Assembly: GCF_014837045.1 (NCBI RefSeq)
Contig: NZ_JACSPR010000001.1
Span: 370,134-434,133 of the forward strand
Direction: 5' to 3'
Length of the DNA: 64,000 nucleotides
From: Corynebacterium gallinarum
GTDB lineage: Bacteria > Actinomycetota > Actinomycetes > Mycobacteriales > Mycobacteriaceae
Positions 52,544-61,435 of the stretch are shown here, one piece after another (within the stretch, counting starts at the first letter, position 1; each line of letters begins with the position of its first letter). Both the position numbers and the translations under genes were made by a program. The notes below the pieces were generated by a model. It saw only the letters and a program-made list of their open reading frames with translations, made no database searches and had not been told where the DNA came from.

Positions 52544-52556
52544 TAGCCTAGAGCCT
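52544..52556 (+). promoter_or_regulatory. Leaderless -10 box of aecD
   Basis: TAGCCT at 52544-52549 is exactly 7 nt before ATG 52557, choosing this start although the frame is open upstream. Confidence 0.55.
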
Positions 52557-53663
52557 ATGCGCTTCCCAGAACTCCAAGAATTGCAAAATCGCCGCACCCT
52601 CAAATGGACCCGTTATGACGAAGACGTGCTGCCCCTGTGGGTTGCCGAGAGCGATTTCGGTACTTGCCCACCCCTCAAGGAGGCTCTCGCCGATGCCGTC
52701 GAGCGTGAAGTCTTCGGCTATCCCCCAGACCGCACCGGCCTACCCGAGGCGTTAGTGGGTTTCTATGAACGCCGGTACGGTTTCGCCCCGAAACCGAACC
52801 ATGTATTCGCCATCCCGGACGTGGTGCGTGGTCTGCAGTTGGCCATCGAGCACTTCACCAAACCGGGTTCCGCCGTCATCGTTCCCATCCCCGCCTACCC
52901 TCCCTTCATCGAGCTGCCCAAGGTCACCGGCCGCAAGGTCATCTACCTGGATGCCTACAAGTTCAACCTCAATGAGATCGAGGAGGCGTTCGCCGACGGC
53001 GCGGGATCCATTCTCTTCTGCAATCCGCACAACCCACTGGGCACCGTCTTCGGTGAGGAGTTCATCCGTGAGCTCACCGACCTGGCGGTGAAATACGAGG
53101 CCCGCGTGATCGTGGATGAGATCCATGCACCACTGGTCTTTGAAGGAACCCACGTGGTGGCCGCCGGTGTATCTGACAATGCAGCGGAGGCGTGCATCAC
53201 CATCACCGCCACCTCCAAGGCCTGGAATACCGCCGGCCTGAAGTGTGCCCAGATCTTCTTCACCAATAAAAATGATGTGAAGACGTGGAAGAAACTGTCC
53301 GGTATCACCCGCGATGGCGTGTCCATTCTCGGTTTGATCGCCGCTGAAACGGTCTACAACGAGGGCGAACCCTACCTCGATGAATCCCTGAAATACCTCC
53401 GGGAAAACAGGGACTATGCGGCCGCTGAGCTGGAAAAACTGGGTGTCAAGGTATATGTTCCTGATGCTACCTATCTGATGTGGTTGGACTTCTCAGGGAC
53501 TGAGATTTCAGAGAGCCCTTCTATCATTTTGCGGGAAGAGGGTAAAGTCATGCTGAATGACGGTGCAGCTTTCGGCGATTTTACAAACTGCGCGCGCCTC
53601 AATTTTGCATGTTCCCGTGAAACCCTTGAGGAGGGTCTACGCCGTATCGCCAGCGTTCTCTAA
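52557..53663 (+). CDS. aecD: Cystathionine beta-lyase / C-S lyase (PatB-MalY type)
   Basis: A 368-residue PLP enzyme of aminotransferase fold class I. The Schiff-base lysine is Lys221 in TATSKAWNTAGLKCA; FCNPHNPLG (Asn about 158) and IVDEIHAPL (Asp187) hold the cofactor. It cleaves cystathionine and other S-substituted cysteines to pyruvate, ammonia and a thiol. In C. glutamicum aecD lies directly upstream of brnQ, exactly as here, where the stop is immediately followed by the brnQ ATG. This order is the main reason for the gene name. Confidence 0.94.
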   Translation: MRFPELQELQNRRTLKWTRYDEDVLPLWVAESDFGTCPPLKEALADAVEREVFGYPPDRTGLPEALVGFYERRYGFAPKPNHVFAIPDVVRGLQLAIEHFTKPGSAVIVPIPAYPPFIELPKVTGRKVIYLDAYKFNLNEIEEAFADGAGSILFCNPHNPLGTVFGEEFIRELTDLAVKYEARVIVDEIHAPLVFEGTHVVAAGVSDNAAEACITITATSKAWNTAGLKCAQIFFTNKNDVKTWKKLSGITRDGVSILGLIAAETVYNEGEPYLDESLKYLRENRDYAAAELEKLGVKVYVPDATYLMWLDFSGTEISESPSIILREEGKVMLNDGAAFGDFTNCARLNFACSRETLEEGLRRIASVL

Positions 53664-54941
53664 ATGAAAAAAGCCGTACTTGTCACATCACTGATGTTGT
53701 TTTCCATGTTCTTCGGAGCTGGAAACCTCATCTTCCCGCCCATGCTCGGACAGGAATCAGGTATGGCGTACCTTCCTGCGATCATTGGCTTCCTGTCCAC
53801 GGGCGTTCTGCTTCCGGTGGTCGCCATCATCGCGGTGGTGGTCTCCGGAAATGATGTCCGGGACATGGCCTCACGCGCCGGTAAGGTGTTCGGGCTTGCT
53901 TTCCCCATCCTGGCCTACCTGTCCATCGGCGCATTTTATGCGCTGCCCCGCACCGGTGCGGTGAGTTACTCCACCGCCGTCGGTGCCGACAGCATTCTCT
54001 ACTCGGGCATCTTCAACTTCGTCTTCTTCGGTGTCGCACTGGCACTGTCTTGGAACCCGAACGGGGTCGCCAACAAACTGGGCAAGTGGCTCACCCCTGC
54101 CCTGCTGCTCCTCATCCTGCTGCTGGTGGTCCTGTCACTGTCCATGCTGACCGGTACGCCTGCTGAGCCACGCGGGGCCTACGCGGAGCAGGCCGTCGGT
54201 GCCGGATTGTTCGAGGGTTACATGACGATGGATTCGATTGCCGCCCTGGCCTTCGGCATCGTGGTTATCTCCGCCTTCAAGTATCAGAAGGTGAAGAAGG
54301 TCCGCACAGCAACGGTGTACGCGGCCCTCATCGCAGGTGGCTTGCTGGCCGCGGTCTATTTGGGACTCGGGGCGGTGGGTCGTGTCGCCGGTGGTAACCA
54401 CGCCGACGGCACCGCCATCCTCAACCACGCCGCCGAGCAGACCATGGGAGGAACCGGCCAGTGGGTGTTCGCCGTCATCGTGGTGCTGGCCTGCCTGACC
54501 ACGGCCATTGGTCTGATCACCGCCACCTCGGAGTTCTTCAATTCCCTGCTGCCGGGTATCCGTTATCACGTGTGGGCTGTGCTGTTCGCGGTGATCTCCT
54601 TCGCTGTTGCCACCCTGGGCCTGGAGACGGTCCTGTCCATCGCAGCTCCGATCATCACGTTTATCTACCCCGCCGCCATCACCCTGGTGGTACTCACACT
54701 GCTGGAACCGCTGCTGTTCCGTTTCCACTACACCTTCCTGCTGGGCATCTGGACCTCCGTGGTGTGGGCGTTCTTCATGAGCGTGCCCGCCCTGATCCCC
54801 TTCATCGAATGGGCACCACTGCACAGCGTGCAGCTGGGCTGGGTTGTCCCCGTTGCTCTCATGTCCGTTCTGGGCATGGTCGCGGATTGGAATAACAGGA
54901 CACGCACCCCGGTTGAAGAGAAGGCTGCAGTAAATACCTAG
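53664..54941 (+). CDS. brnQ: Branched-chain amino acid carrier (LIVCS family)
   Basis: A 425-residue carrier with about 12 helices importing Ile, Leu and Val with sodium (or proton). The opening FSMFFGAGNLIFPPMLG is the family signature; ITFIYPAAITLVVLTLLEP and the late helices complete the pattern. Its ATG follows the aecD stop without a gap, so it depends on aecD translation. In C. glutamicum the BrnQ orthologue also takes up methionine at low affinity, which suits pairing with a C-S lyase. Confidence 0.95.
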   Translation: MKKAVLVTSLMLFSMFFGAGNLIFPPMLGQESGMAYLPAIIGFLSTGVLLPVVAIIAVVVSGNDVRDMASRAGKVFGLAFPILAYLSIGAFYALPRTGAVSYSTAVGADSILYSGIFNFVFFGVALALSWNPNGVANKLGKWLTPALLLLILLLVVLSLSMLTGTPAEPRGAYAEQAVGAGLFEGYMTMDSIAALAFGIVVISAFKYQKVKKVRTATVYAALIAGGLLAAVYLGLGAVGRVAGGNHADGTAILNHAAEQTMGGTGQWVFAVIVVLACLTTAIGLITATSEFFNSLLPGIRYHVWAVLFAVISFAVATLGLETVLSIAAPIITFIYPAAITLVVLTLLEPLLFRFHYTFLLGIWTSVVWAFFMSVPALIPFIEWAPLHSVQLGWVVPVALMSVLGMVADWNNRTRTPVEEKAAVNT

Positions 54942-54959
54942 ACTGAGAAGGAACGATTA

Positions 54960-55946
54960 ATGTCTGTGCCACTTTCACTCATCGACTTTGCCACCATCTT
55001 CGAAGGTGAACGCCCCGGTGACAGTTTCAAACGCTCCGTCGCCATGGCACAGAAAGCGGAAGCCCTGGGCTTCAAGCGCATCTGGTACGCCGAGCACCAC
55101 AACATGCCCACCATCTCTTCCTCGGCTCCTGCGGTGCTCATCTCTCACATCGGCGCGCACACTAACACCATCCGTCTCGGTGCGGGTGGTGTCATGTTGC
55201 CCAACCACTCCCCCTACGTGATCGCGGAGCAGTTCGGCACCCTCGCGGAGCTCTACCCGGACCGCATTGATCTCGGCCTGGGCCGTGCCCCGGGCACGGA
55301 CATGAACACCCTGCGCGCTTTGCGACGCGAACCCTCCTCCGCCGAATACTTCCCGCAGGATGTCGTCGAGCTGCAGTCCTACCTGGCCGGCCGCTCCCGT
55401 CTGCCCGGTGTGGAGGCGATCCCCGGCAAGGGCACCAATGTGCCGCTCTACATCCTGGGTTCCTCCCTCTTCGGCGCGCAGCTGGCTGCCCAGCTCGGCA
55501 TGCCGTACTCCTTTGCGTCCCACTTCGCCCCCACCCATCTGGAGCAGGCGGTGTCCACCTACCGGGAGAACTACCAGCCCTCGGAGCAGCACCCGGAGCC
55601 GTATGTCATCGCCGCGGTCAACGTGACCGCCGCGGATACCGTCGAACTTGCCCGGGAGCATTTCGCCACCGTGGCACGGGCCAGGGTGCGCAGCATGGCG
55701 GTCCGCGGACGCGCCACCATCACTGATGAGCAGCTGGATGCCATCATGGATTCCCCCTCGGGTCGACAGATCGTGGACATGCTCCGTTACACCGCCATCG
55801 GCACCGGAACCGAGGTCGGGGATTTCCTTGATGACTTCACCAAGACAGCCCAAGCCGATGAGCTCATGATTTCCCTGCAGTCCCCCGGCACCGAGGCGAC
55901 CTCGCGCAGCATGGAGATTCTCGCGGAGGCATGGTTCCGGGCCTAA
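54960..55946 (+). CDS. Luciferase-like flavin monooxygenase (MsnO8-type)
   Basis: A 328-residue (beta/alpha)8 flavoprotein. Conserved LLM features: [12 protein letters not shown], a [20 protein letters not shown] block, [20 protein letters not shown] and [10 protein letters not shown]. Such enzymes use FMNH2 and oxygen on alkanals or organosulfur compounds. It starts 18 nt after brnQ, so it is the third gene of the aecD operon; AGAAGGAAC is a fair ribosome site. A role in sulfur-compound catabolism is inferred from its neighbours, and the substrate is unknown. Confidence 0.88.
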   Translation: MSVPLSLIDFATIFEGERPGDSFKRSVAMAQKAEALGFKRIWYAEHHNMPTISSSAPAVLISHIGAHTNTIRLGAGGVMLPNHSPYVIAEQFGTLAELYPDRIDLGLGRAPGTDMNTLRALRREPSSAEYFPQDVVELQSYLAGRSRLPGVEAIPGKGTNVPLYILGSSLFGAQLAAQLGMPYSFASHFAPTHLEQAVSTYRENYQPSEQHPEPYVIAAVNVTAADTVELAREHFATVARARVRSMAVRGRATITDEQLDAIMDSPSGRQIVDMLRYTAIGTGTEVGDFLDDFTKTAQADELMISLQSPGTEATSRSMEILAEAWFRA

Positions 55947-56333
55947 CCATCCCCCCACCAGGACAAACGTACTGAAAACACAGCTTAAATTCAGTCTTTT
56001 CCCGGAATTTTCCCCATCGGTTCCCCACCTTTCCTTATCCCAGCTAGGGATGCCCGGACAGCGGGGAGCGCCGTTTTCAATACTGAGAATCCCCTAAGAG
56101 AGCAGCGGGCCGGGGGAACAGACCTTCATAAAACGTTCCCACCTGCAGATATATACGGGTGTAGTGAAGTTGATAGTTGGCTGGGGCTCGACAACAGGAA
56201 CCTACTATTGAAGCAAGCCAGAAAAGCAGGGCAATGCACAGCGATAGTCCTGCCTGGGTATTGCGTGATTATTTTCAGAGTTCTTCCCTTGTCTCGCGCA
56301 TTTTTGCCAGCGCCTTCACAGTAAGGATTCCCT
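55947..56333. other. Intergenic region before the NIDO-domain gene
   Basis: 387 bp without a gene. It is comparatively AT-rich in its second half. An inverted repeat GGGAAC/GTTCCC with a 15-nt gap lies at 56114-56140; GGAAC followed by CGTT is reminiscent of ECF-sigma promoters but the spacing is short. A ribosome site AAGGA lies at 56323-56327. Confidence 0.5.
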
Positions 56334-58346
56334 GTGTATCCCCCACCCTCGCCCAATCTGATACAACAATCCCCCTCATCACCCCTCCGCACTTCCCTCG
56401 CTGCGGTCATCACCGCTCTCATCGCCATCGTTGCCCTCATCCTCTCCGGAGCGTCTCCTGCCGTGGCCCAGGAGGATGAGGTTTCTCCCCCAGCCACCAT
56501 TAATGTCGTGACGCCCAAGGAATTGGAGGCCTTCGGAGGGCCAGCTCCTGAAACCGACATGATGTCCACCTTTGCGGTGGCCCAGGCCCGGCCGGAAGCC
56601 CCTGCCCTGGTGTCCACCGACGGCTGGGTTCTCGATGAGGTCCGCCGCAATGATGATGGTTCTTCGCCGCTGGTTACACTGCCGTTTCCCATCAACTTCT
56701 TCGGCAATCACTACTCCGCCCTCTATGTGAACAACAACGGCAATGTCACCTTCAATCAGCCGATGAGTACCTACACCCCCTTCGCACTGACTGGTAGTAC
56801 CAACATTCCCATTATCGCTCCGTTCTTCGCCGACATCGACACCCGCGGAGCGAATTCCGCTCTGGTCACCTATGGTGCCAGCCCCGATGGCAGCCAGTTC
56901 GTGGTCAACTGGATTGATGTCGGTTATTACAATTCCCAAAGCGATAAGCTGATCTCTGCCCAGCTTGTTCTGACCGAACGCTCGGGGCCCGCCTACCGGG
57001 AGGGTGACTTCGACATCACCTTCAACTACGGCTCCATCGGATGGGAAACCGGCAGTGCCTCCGGTGGCACCGACGGATTCGGTGGTAATCCCGTCCGCGT
57101 CGGGTACTCCCTGGGTACCGGCGTCGAGGGCACCTTCTTCGAACTCGCGGGATCCGGTGTGAGCACCGCCCTCACCGATGGCGGGGAACGCGCACTGTTC
57201 ACCAACAGCATTGGGTCCCTGAGTACCCCGGGCCGTTATACCTTCCCCATCCGTTCCGAGGGCCCCGATGTCATTGCAGGTAACGTCACGGGCACCGTCA
57301 CCGACGATTCGGAGCAGCCCATCGCCGGTGCGATTGTCTCCATCATCGCCCAGGACGGATCCTGGAGCTCCAACACCATTACCGGCCCCAATGGGTCCTA
57401 TGCCCTCAGTGGCCTGGGTGCAGGGCCAGCCACGGTCCGTGTGAGCCCACCGAGCGATAGCGCTTTGGATGCGCCGGCGCGGTCAGTGACCACCGCCATC
57501 GGCACCCCACTGACAGTGAACTTCACTCTCAGCGGACCGCGGACCATCCCTGCGGGCACGGTCATTGATCAGGGTGTGGAACAGACATCCGGCATTCCTT
57601 CGATCTACTGGGATGACCCCTTCGAGATCACCCACACCGCAGCTCCCGGGGCAACCGTCACCTTCGAGATCGTCCAGGATGGCACTGTTCTGCTCGCCGG
57701 CGACTTCGCAGAGAGCTCAACCCAGCCCAGACTGTTCACCGCCACGGTCTCCAGCCTGTTGGCCGCGAGCGCGCAGTCGGGTCTGGCACAGGTGGTCATC
57801 TACGTCAATGGTGTTGCGCTCACCTTTGATATCTACATCGACCCTGCCGGAACTGTGGTCGACCAGAACGGACGACCCATCGCTGAGGCCGAGGTGATCA
57901 TCTACCGTTCCGACAACCCGGACGGGCCCTTCGAACAGATCCCTGACGGCAGTGCACTGCTCTCACCGAGTAACCGCACCAACCCCGACCGCACCGATGC
58001 CCAGGGACGTTTCTCCTGGGACACCGTCCCCGGTTACTACCGAGTGAGTGCCTCTGCTCCGGGTTACCTCGCGGAGGACGGCAGTGAACTGGCCTGGACA
58101 GATGTCCTGCCCGTTCCGCCGGAGCACCTTGATCTCGTCCTGACCCTGTACTCTACGGATCCCGGCCCCGACCCAGATCCAGACCCAGATCCAGACCCGG
58201 ACCCCACGCCCCAGCCCGAGCCCGGGGGTTCCTCAACCGGCAGCTCAGTCCTTGATGGCATCGTGAGTGTGATATCCGGCATCGGTGGCGTGTTCAAGAT
58301 CTTCTTCGACTGGATCACCTCCTTCTTGAATAGGAACAGCAGCTAA
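56334..58346 (+). CDS. Secreted NIDO-domain protein with carboxypeptidase-like repeats
   Basis: A 670-residue exported protein. The signal peptide is residues about 20-45 (AVITALIAIVALILSGASPAVA). A NIDO domain follows (LPFPINFFGNHYSALYVNNN to DFDITFNYGSIGWETG, residues about 110-310). Two carboxypeptidase-regulatory-like/CNA-B beta modules are seen (VTGTVTDDSEQPIAGAIVSI; AGTVVDQNGRPIAEAEVIIY). An Asp-Pro repeat and a hydrophobic, amphipathic C-terminus end it (SVISGIGGVFKIFFDWITSF). There is no LPxTG. NIDO domains mediate adhesion in animals; here a surface or mycomembrane role is inferred. Start GTG 56334. Confidence 0.82.
   Translation: MYPPPSPNLIQQSPSSPLRTSLAAVITALIAIVALILSGASPAVAQEDEVSPPATINVVTPKELEAFGGPAPETDMMSTFAVAQARPEAPALVSTDGWVLDEVRRNDDGSSPLVTLPFPINFFGNHYSALYVNNNGNVTFNQPMSTYTPFALTGSTNIPIIAPFFADIDTRGANSALVTYGASPDGSQFVVNWIDVGYYNSQSDKLISAQLVLTERSGPAYREGDFDITFNYGSIGWETGSASGGTDGFGGNPVRVGYSLGTGVEGTFFELAGSGVSTALTDGGERALFTNSIGSLSTPGRYTFPIRSEGPDVIAGNVTGTVTDDSEQPIAGAIVSIIAQDGSWSSNTITGPNGSYALSGLGAGPATVRVSPPSDSALDAPARSVTTAIGTPLTVNFTLSGPRTIPAGTVIDQGVEQTSGIPSIYWDDPFEITHTAAPGATVTFEIVQDGTVLLAGDFAESSTQPRLFTATVSSLLAASAQSGLAQVVIYVNGVALTFDIYIDPAGTVVDQNGRPIAEAEVIIYRSDNPDGPFEQIPDGSALLSPSNRTNPDRTDAQGRFSWDTVPGYYRVSASAPGYLAEDGSELAWTDVLPVPPEHLDLVLTLYSTDPGPDPDPDPDPDPDPTPQPEPGGSSTGSSVLDGIVSVISGIGGVFKIFFDWITSFLNRNSS
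58163..58206 (+). repeat. Asp-Pro coding hexamer repeat
   Basis: A run of GACCCAGATCCA-like units encodes alternating Asp-Pro residues in the NIDO-domain protein just before its C-terminal amphipathic segment. Such runs act as stiff spacers and may vary in copy number. Confidence 0.75.
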
Positions 58347-58369
58347 CCTCACCCTCCAGCTCACTTTCC

Positions 58370-58400
58370 CACCGCCGTGGTCCCGCGACCACGGCGGTGG
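58370..58400. terminator. Terminator after the NIDO-domain gene
   Basis: CCACCGCCGTGGTC and GACCACGGCGGTGG pair perfectly (14 bp) around CCG. It lacks a long T-tract. Confidence 0.75.
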
Positions 58401-58494
58401 CCCTGTTTCAGCGAGGGAGTACCCATACCATCGCGCCTATTGCACTGATAGGTTTGAGGGTAATAGCACCTCAACGCATCTCAAGGAGGACCCC

Positions 58495-58752
58495 ATGTCC
58501 CATCGATTCCGTTCTGCCGTGGTGGCCCTGTCCACCGCAGCCCTGCTCAGCGGTGTCATAGCCACACCAGCCCAGGCACAGTCAGAAGTCCCCGCACCCC
58601 AGTTCACCACGGAGATGCTCTCCTCCGTCCTGCCGGAACCCATCCAGAGCGCCCTCTGGCTCCTCTTCGCAGTTCCGGTGATCGGCAGCTCGATCCTCTC
58701 CTCTGCAATCGGTATCCCGCAGTGCGGGCTGCATGACACCCGCGCCTGCTAG
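58495..58752 (+). CDS. Small secreted protein
   Basis: An 85-residue exported protein. The signal peptide ends AQA at about residue 28 (VVALSTAALLSGVIATPAQA). The mature part of about 57 residues has one hydrophobic helix (SALWLLFAVPVIGSSILSSA) and a Cys-containing tail, QCGLHDTRAC, able to form a disulfide. AAGGAGGA gives a strong ribosome site. Size and layout are those of a small envelope or mycomembrane peptide; no family is recognised. It follows the NIDO gene but has a terminator before it. Confidence 0.78.
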   Translation: MSHRFRSAVVALSTAALLSGVIATPAQAQSEVPAPQFTTEMLSSVLPEPIQSALWLLFAVPVIGSSILSSAIGIPQCGLHDTRAC

Positions 58753-58769
58753 TCCCCCACAGACAACCG

Positions 58770-58820
58770 CGACCCCCGCTGCCACGGTGCGTGGTGGCGG
58801 GGGTCGGGGCGTCGATAAGC
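58770..58820 (-). terminator. Terminator with GCTTATCGACG leader after the DUF4383-like gene
   Basis: CGACCCCCGC and GCGGGGGTCG head a 16-position stem with two mismatches (58770-58806). On the minus strand GCTTATCGACG (58810-58820) sits between the stop and the stem. It may also stop the small secreted-protein gene from the other side. Confidence 0.75.
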
Positions 58821-58824
58821 GCGG

Positions 58825-59286
58825 TCAGACGCGATCGCGGTGGCGGGGAAGGAAGGACAGTGCCACCATGGCCAGGCCGAGGGCGAGGTGCAGCCAATTG
58901 TTGGCATCGCTCAGAGGTACGAAGTTGGCGGCGGAATCGAAGTCGATGATCAGGCCGTAGACGAACAGGCCCAGGTAGATGACGCCACCCCACAGCAGGA
59001 ACTGACGGGCGGCGTTCGGGGTGCGGGCCAGGGCCACGCCGGCGACGCCGAAGAGCAGGTGCACGATGTTGTGGAGGATGGACACGTGGAAGATACCCAG
59101 GAGCATGGCATGGCCCTCGTGGCCTGCGAACTGCAGGTCACCCAGGTTCTGGGTCAGGCCGGGAATGAAACCGGCGATGCCGACCAGGAGGAAGAGAACT
59201 CCCACAACGAGGGCGGCGATTTGGACGGGGGTGCGCTTGGCGGAGGTGGCGGTAGTGCGTGTGTCGGACTGGGTAGGTATTGACAT
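58825..59286 (-). CDS. DUF4383-like four-helix membrane protein
   Basis: A 153-residue membrane protein with about four helices: VQIAALVVGVLFLLVGIAGF, ILHNIVHLLFGVAGVALA, FLLWGGVIYLGLFVYGLII and WLHLALGLAMVALSFLP. The pattern of GIAGFIPG and HNIVHLLFGVAG is that of DUF4383 proteins of actinobacteria, whose function is unknown. Start ATG 59286, with AAAGGTAC upstream. An AT-rich promoter region lies between it and the BCCT terminator. Confidence 0.82.
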   Translation of the reverse strand: MSIPTQSDTRTTATSAKRTPVQIAALVVGVLFLLVGIAGFIPGLTQNLGDLQFAGHEGHAMLLGIFHVSILHNIVHLLFGVAGVALARTPNAARQFLLWGGVIYLGLFVYGLIIDFDSAANFVPLSDANNWLHLALGLAMVALSFLPRHRDRV

Positions 59287-59470
59287 GTCTGTACCTTTCG
59301 TGTCGGCCGACCGCGGATTCGACGGAGGATCGATTCGCGCATCAGTGACGAGGCACATGCCGCGAGGTGAAGCAGGTTCTCATGCGCCCCAGGCGTCACT
59401 GTCACGGCATGACCAGCGTAACAATTTACTGAAATAGTTACTATCAATAAATAGTTCGTGGTACGAAAAT

Positions 59471-59510
59471 CCCCGCTGCCACGGTGGGTGGCGGCGGGGC
59501 ATCGACAAGC
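59471..59510 (-). terminator. Terminator with GCTTGTCGATG leader after the BCCT gene
   Basis: CCCCGCTGCCAC pairs with GTGGCGGCGGGG (59471-59499) with one mismatch. On the minus strand it is preceded by GCTTGTCGATG (59500-59510), a one-base variant of the motif seen at the other three sites. Confidence 0.7.
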
Positions 59511-59523
59511 GTGTTGCGGGCAT

Positions 59524-61371
59524 TTAGCCCTTGTAGTCGTCCCGGGACAGCGGACGGGTCTGCTCGACGATCTTGAAGCGGTCCTCCATGTCCTGGGCAT
59601 CATCGGGATCGTCGACCACATCACCCACGACACCGAGATCACCACCGATGACCACATTGCCCGGGATGCGGATATTGCCGTCCTCGTCGTGCTCGAGGGC
59701 CGGGATCGGCAGCGGGTTGCCGTCCTCGTCATACCCCGGCGCGGGGCGGGACTGATGCTCCTCGAGTTTCTCCGGGGTGTCGGTCTTCTCCCACTTACGG
59801 GTCTGCACACGACGGGTGGCCGCGGCATCCTCACTCATGCCCTTGAGCAGGGAGTACATCATGATGAACTGCACCAGGAAGAACGGGAAGGCGACGATGA
59901 TCACCACCTCCTGCAGGGTGGCGATGCCGGATTCCGGCGAGATGATCAACAGGGATCCGGCCACCGCGCCGATGGTGCAGGCCCACATGATGCGGTAACT
60001 GGTGGGGGTCTTGTTCTCCTCACCGGTGGCGAACATGTCATTGACCAGGGCCGCGGAGTCGATGGAGGTGATGAAGAAGATCACGATGATCATGAGCGCG
60101 AACGCGGACACGATACCCGTCAGCGGATAGGCGGCCAGGAGGTTGAACAGCGCGGCCGGCACGTCACCCTCCACCACGACCGGTTGGGTGAGGTAACCGG
60201 GGTTGTTCAGCTCCAGCTCGATGCCCGCGCGCCCGAAGATGGCGAACCAGATCACGCCGAAGATGGCGGGCAGCGCCAAGGCACCACCGATGAATTCACG
60301 GACGGTGCGGCCACGGGAGATGCGGGCGATGAACATGCCCACATAGGGTGACCAACAGATGGTCCAGGCCCAGTAGAATACGGTCCACTTACCCTGCCAC
60401 CCGGGATTGTCCTGGAAGGAATCGGCCCAGAACATAATGTCCGGCAGCCAGCCGGCGTAGATGCCGAAGGCCTCCACCACAAACCGGATCAGGGTGAGGG
60501 TGGGGCCGGTGAGCAGGATGAACACCATCAGTGCCACAGCCGCGGCGATGTTGATGTTGGACAGCAGTTTGATGCCCTTCTCCAGACCGGAGGCCACGGA
60601 GATACACGCCACGATGGTGATCACCAGGATGACCAGAATCTGGGTCCAGGATGCGATCGGGGTGCCCCACAGCTTGTTCATGCCGGAGTTGATCTGCAGC
60701 ACACCCAGGCCCACCGACACCGCAATGCCGAAGGTCGTGCCCACGATGGCGAGCACGTCGATGAGTTTGCCCGGGGTGGAGTAGATGCGGCGACCCAGCA
60801 GGGGCGCGAACACCGACGACAGGCGCGGCGGCAGTTTGCGCTTGTAGATGAAATATCCCAGCGCCAGACCCGGCAGGGTCATCACCACCCACATGTGGAT
60901 ACCGAAGTGATAGAAGGTGAACGCGAAGGCCTGCTCGATGGCAGCCTCACTCATCGGCTCCTCATTGACCATGGGCACATTGAAGGCGTGGTTGATGGGT
61001 TCGGCGACACCCCAGAACATCAGCACCGCACCCACACCACCGGCGAACAGCATGGAGAACCACACCACCAGCCGGTGCTCGGGTTCATCATCATCATCGC
61101 CGAGTTTCACACGCCCGTAGCGGGAGGCGAAGATGCCGATGAGGAAGACGAGGATGAGGGACACACCACCGACATACATCCACCCGAGGTTCTCCAGCAG
61201 CCATCCGGCCACCGCACTGAATCCCTCGCGGGCGGTATCCCCCAGGATCACGGTGGCAACCACGAAGGTCACGATGATCCCCACGGACAGCAGGAAGATG
61301 AAGGGGTCGGACTTCAGACCCAGAAAATGTTTCTCTTCAGGGTCCTGCGAGATCGTTATTTTTTGGCTCAT
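59524..61371 (-). CDS. ectP: BCCT-family osmolyte transporter (EctP-like)
   Basis: A 615-residue carrier with 12 helices for compatible solutes such as ectoine, proline and betaine, driven by sodium. Signature TVFYWAWTICWSPYVGMFIA lies in helix 8; FHFGIHMWVVMTLPGLALGY and SGMNKLWGTP are also conserved. A charged hydrophilic C-terminal tail of about 90 residues extends into the cytoplasm, the part that senses osmotic stress in BetP. Length equals that known for C. glutamicum EctP, which lies near aecD-brnQ. The symbol rests on that context; BetP, LcoP or another BCCT carrier is not excluded. Confidence 0.88.
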   Translation of the reverse strand: MSQKITISQDPEEKHFLGLKSDPFIFLLSVGIIVTFVVATVILGDTAREGFSAVAGWLLENLGWMYVGGVSLILVFLIGIFASRYGRVKLGDDDDEPEHRLVVWFSMLFAGGVGAVLMFWGVAEPINHAFNVPMVNEEPMSEAAIEQAFAFTFYHFGIHMWVVMTLPGLALGYFIYKRKLPPRLSSVFAPLLGRRIYSTPGKLIDVLAIVGTTFGIAVSVGLGVLQINSGMNKLWGTPIASWTQILVILVITIVACISVASGLEKGIKLLSNINIAAAVALMVFILLTGPTLTLIRFVVEAFGIYAGWLPDIMFWADSFQDNPGWQGKWTVFYWAWTICWSPYVGMFIARISRGRTVREFIGGALALPAIFGVIWFAIFGRAGIELELNNPGYLTQPVVVEGDVPAALFNLLAAYPLTGIVSAFALMIIVIFFITSIDSAALVNDMFATGEENKTPTSYRIMWACTIGAVAGSLLIISPESGIATLQEVVIIVAFPFFLVQFIMMYSLLKGMSEDAAATRRVQTRKWEKTDTPEKLEEHQSRPAPGYDEDGNPLPIPALEHDEDGNIRIPGNVVIGGDLGVVGDVVDDPDDAQDMEDRFKIVEQTRPLSRDDYKG

Positions 61372-61435
61372 GTCACTGTTTTCGTCTAGAGGACAAGGAA
61401 AATAGATAACCGAAAGCCTATATCAGTGACTGATG

